Positions 51,342 to 51,414 of a stretch of DNA of 51,414 nt are shown here, in pieces (within the stretch, counting starts at the first letter, position 1; the number at the start of each line of letters is the position of its first letter). The notes below the pieces were generated by a model. It had not been told where the DNA came from. It worked only from the letters and a program-made list of their open reading frames with translations, and did not search any database. Origin of the DNA: Anaeroplasma bactoclasticum (GTDB taxonomy: Bacteria > Bacillota_I > Bacilli_A > Acholeplasmatales > Anaeroplasmataceae). A program made the position numbers and the translations under genes. The stretch is from positions 1-51,414 of the forward strand of contig NZ_QXEV01000013.1 of NCBI RefSeq assembly GCF_003550015.1. Reading direction: 5' to 3'.

Positions 51342-51414
51342 ATGAAAAATTATAGCACTTTAAACGATATTTTAAAAGATGAAATTGTTAATTATATAAA
51401 GGATATTACAAAAG
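51342..51414 (+). CDS. Start of a gene running off the window
   Basis: Twenty-four codons are visible: MKNYSTLNDILKDEIVNYIK then DITK. AGAGGAC lies 8 bases before the ATG and a promoter lies 40 bp upstream. The position next to a truncated gene makes a transposase possible, but the visible residues are too few to identify a family. Confidence 0.5.
   Translation, partial: MKNYSTLNDILKDEIVNYIKDITK

Noticed and set aside
1-51414. tRNA or rRNA genes
   Set aside because: I saw no cloverleaf with a TTCGA arm or rRNA-like sequence on either strand, though I could not run a dedicated search.

Overview
The window is AT-rich DNA from a low-GC Bacillota bacterium, most likely an uncultured gut member near the Erysipelotrichales/Mollicutes-related Bacilli. 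That placement is inferred from gene content. It rests on TTGACA/TATAAT promoters with 17-bp spacers, strong AGGAGG-type ribosome sites, Rho-independent terminators after most operons, a T-box leader on the valS operon, a HisZ-dependent short HisG, an era-recO-cdd-ybeY cluster, YneF, and surface proteins with BspA-type leucine-rich repeats and Listeria-Bacteroides repeats. TGA is used as a stop, so the mycoplasma code is not in use.

Layout. 1-4.3 kb: end of plsY, a Trp/Tyr-repeat protein, a 2[4Fe-4S] ferredoxin, YneF, two small membrane proteins, a DUF368 lipid-carrier translocase and RadC. 4.4-9.1 kb: a T-box-controlled operon of GNAT acetyltransferase, valS and folC. 9.1-15.9 kb: an ABC-2 exporter, then recO, era, cdd, ybeY, a HAD phosphatase and a cytosolic leucine-rich-repeat protein, most with overlapping ends. 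15.9-16.9 kb: a HEPN/MNT toxin-antitoxin locus whose HepT toxin is frameshifted, with operator iterons upstream. 17-22.7 kb: a BspA-like lipoprotein, a Listeria-Bacteroides-repeat lipoprotein, a secreted Ig-like protein with a 41-residue peptide gene just behind it, and an Rpn/PD-(D/E)XK gene with a truncated copy of its own 3' end. 22.7-30.2 kb: a nine-gene his operon in the order ZGDCBHAF(IE).

30.3-36.9 kb: a lipoprotein serine protease, a CpsB-type phosphatase with a Wzz/BY-kinase whose P-loop is degenerate, a sugar-phosphate nucleotidyltransferase, a HAD protein and an iron alcohol dehydrogenase. 37-42.2 kb: a 1645-residue secreted protein with GLUG repeats. 42.3-46.1 kb: a GNAT, a Cof-type HAD, a structured transcription unit without an ORF (candidate ncRNA or attenuated leader), and HipBA with operator repeats. 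46.1-51.4 kb: tandem paralogous lipoproteins, a TnpB nuclease gene with a clear omega-RNA region and no TnpA, a YhhN-like membrane protein, a probably truncated gene coupled to it, and the start of a gene running off the window that may belong to a mobile element.

Housekeeping operons alternate with surface-protein, toxin-antitoxin and mobile-DNA islands. The features most worth following are the TnpB/omega-RNA unit, the structured RNA near 44 kb, the broken HepT next to an intact antitoxin and iterons, the 41-residue peptide gene, and the T-box whose terminator holds the Shine-Dalgarno of the next gene.
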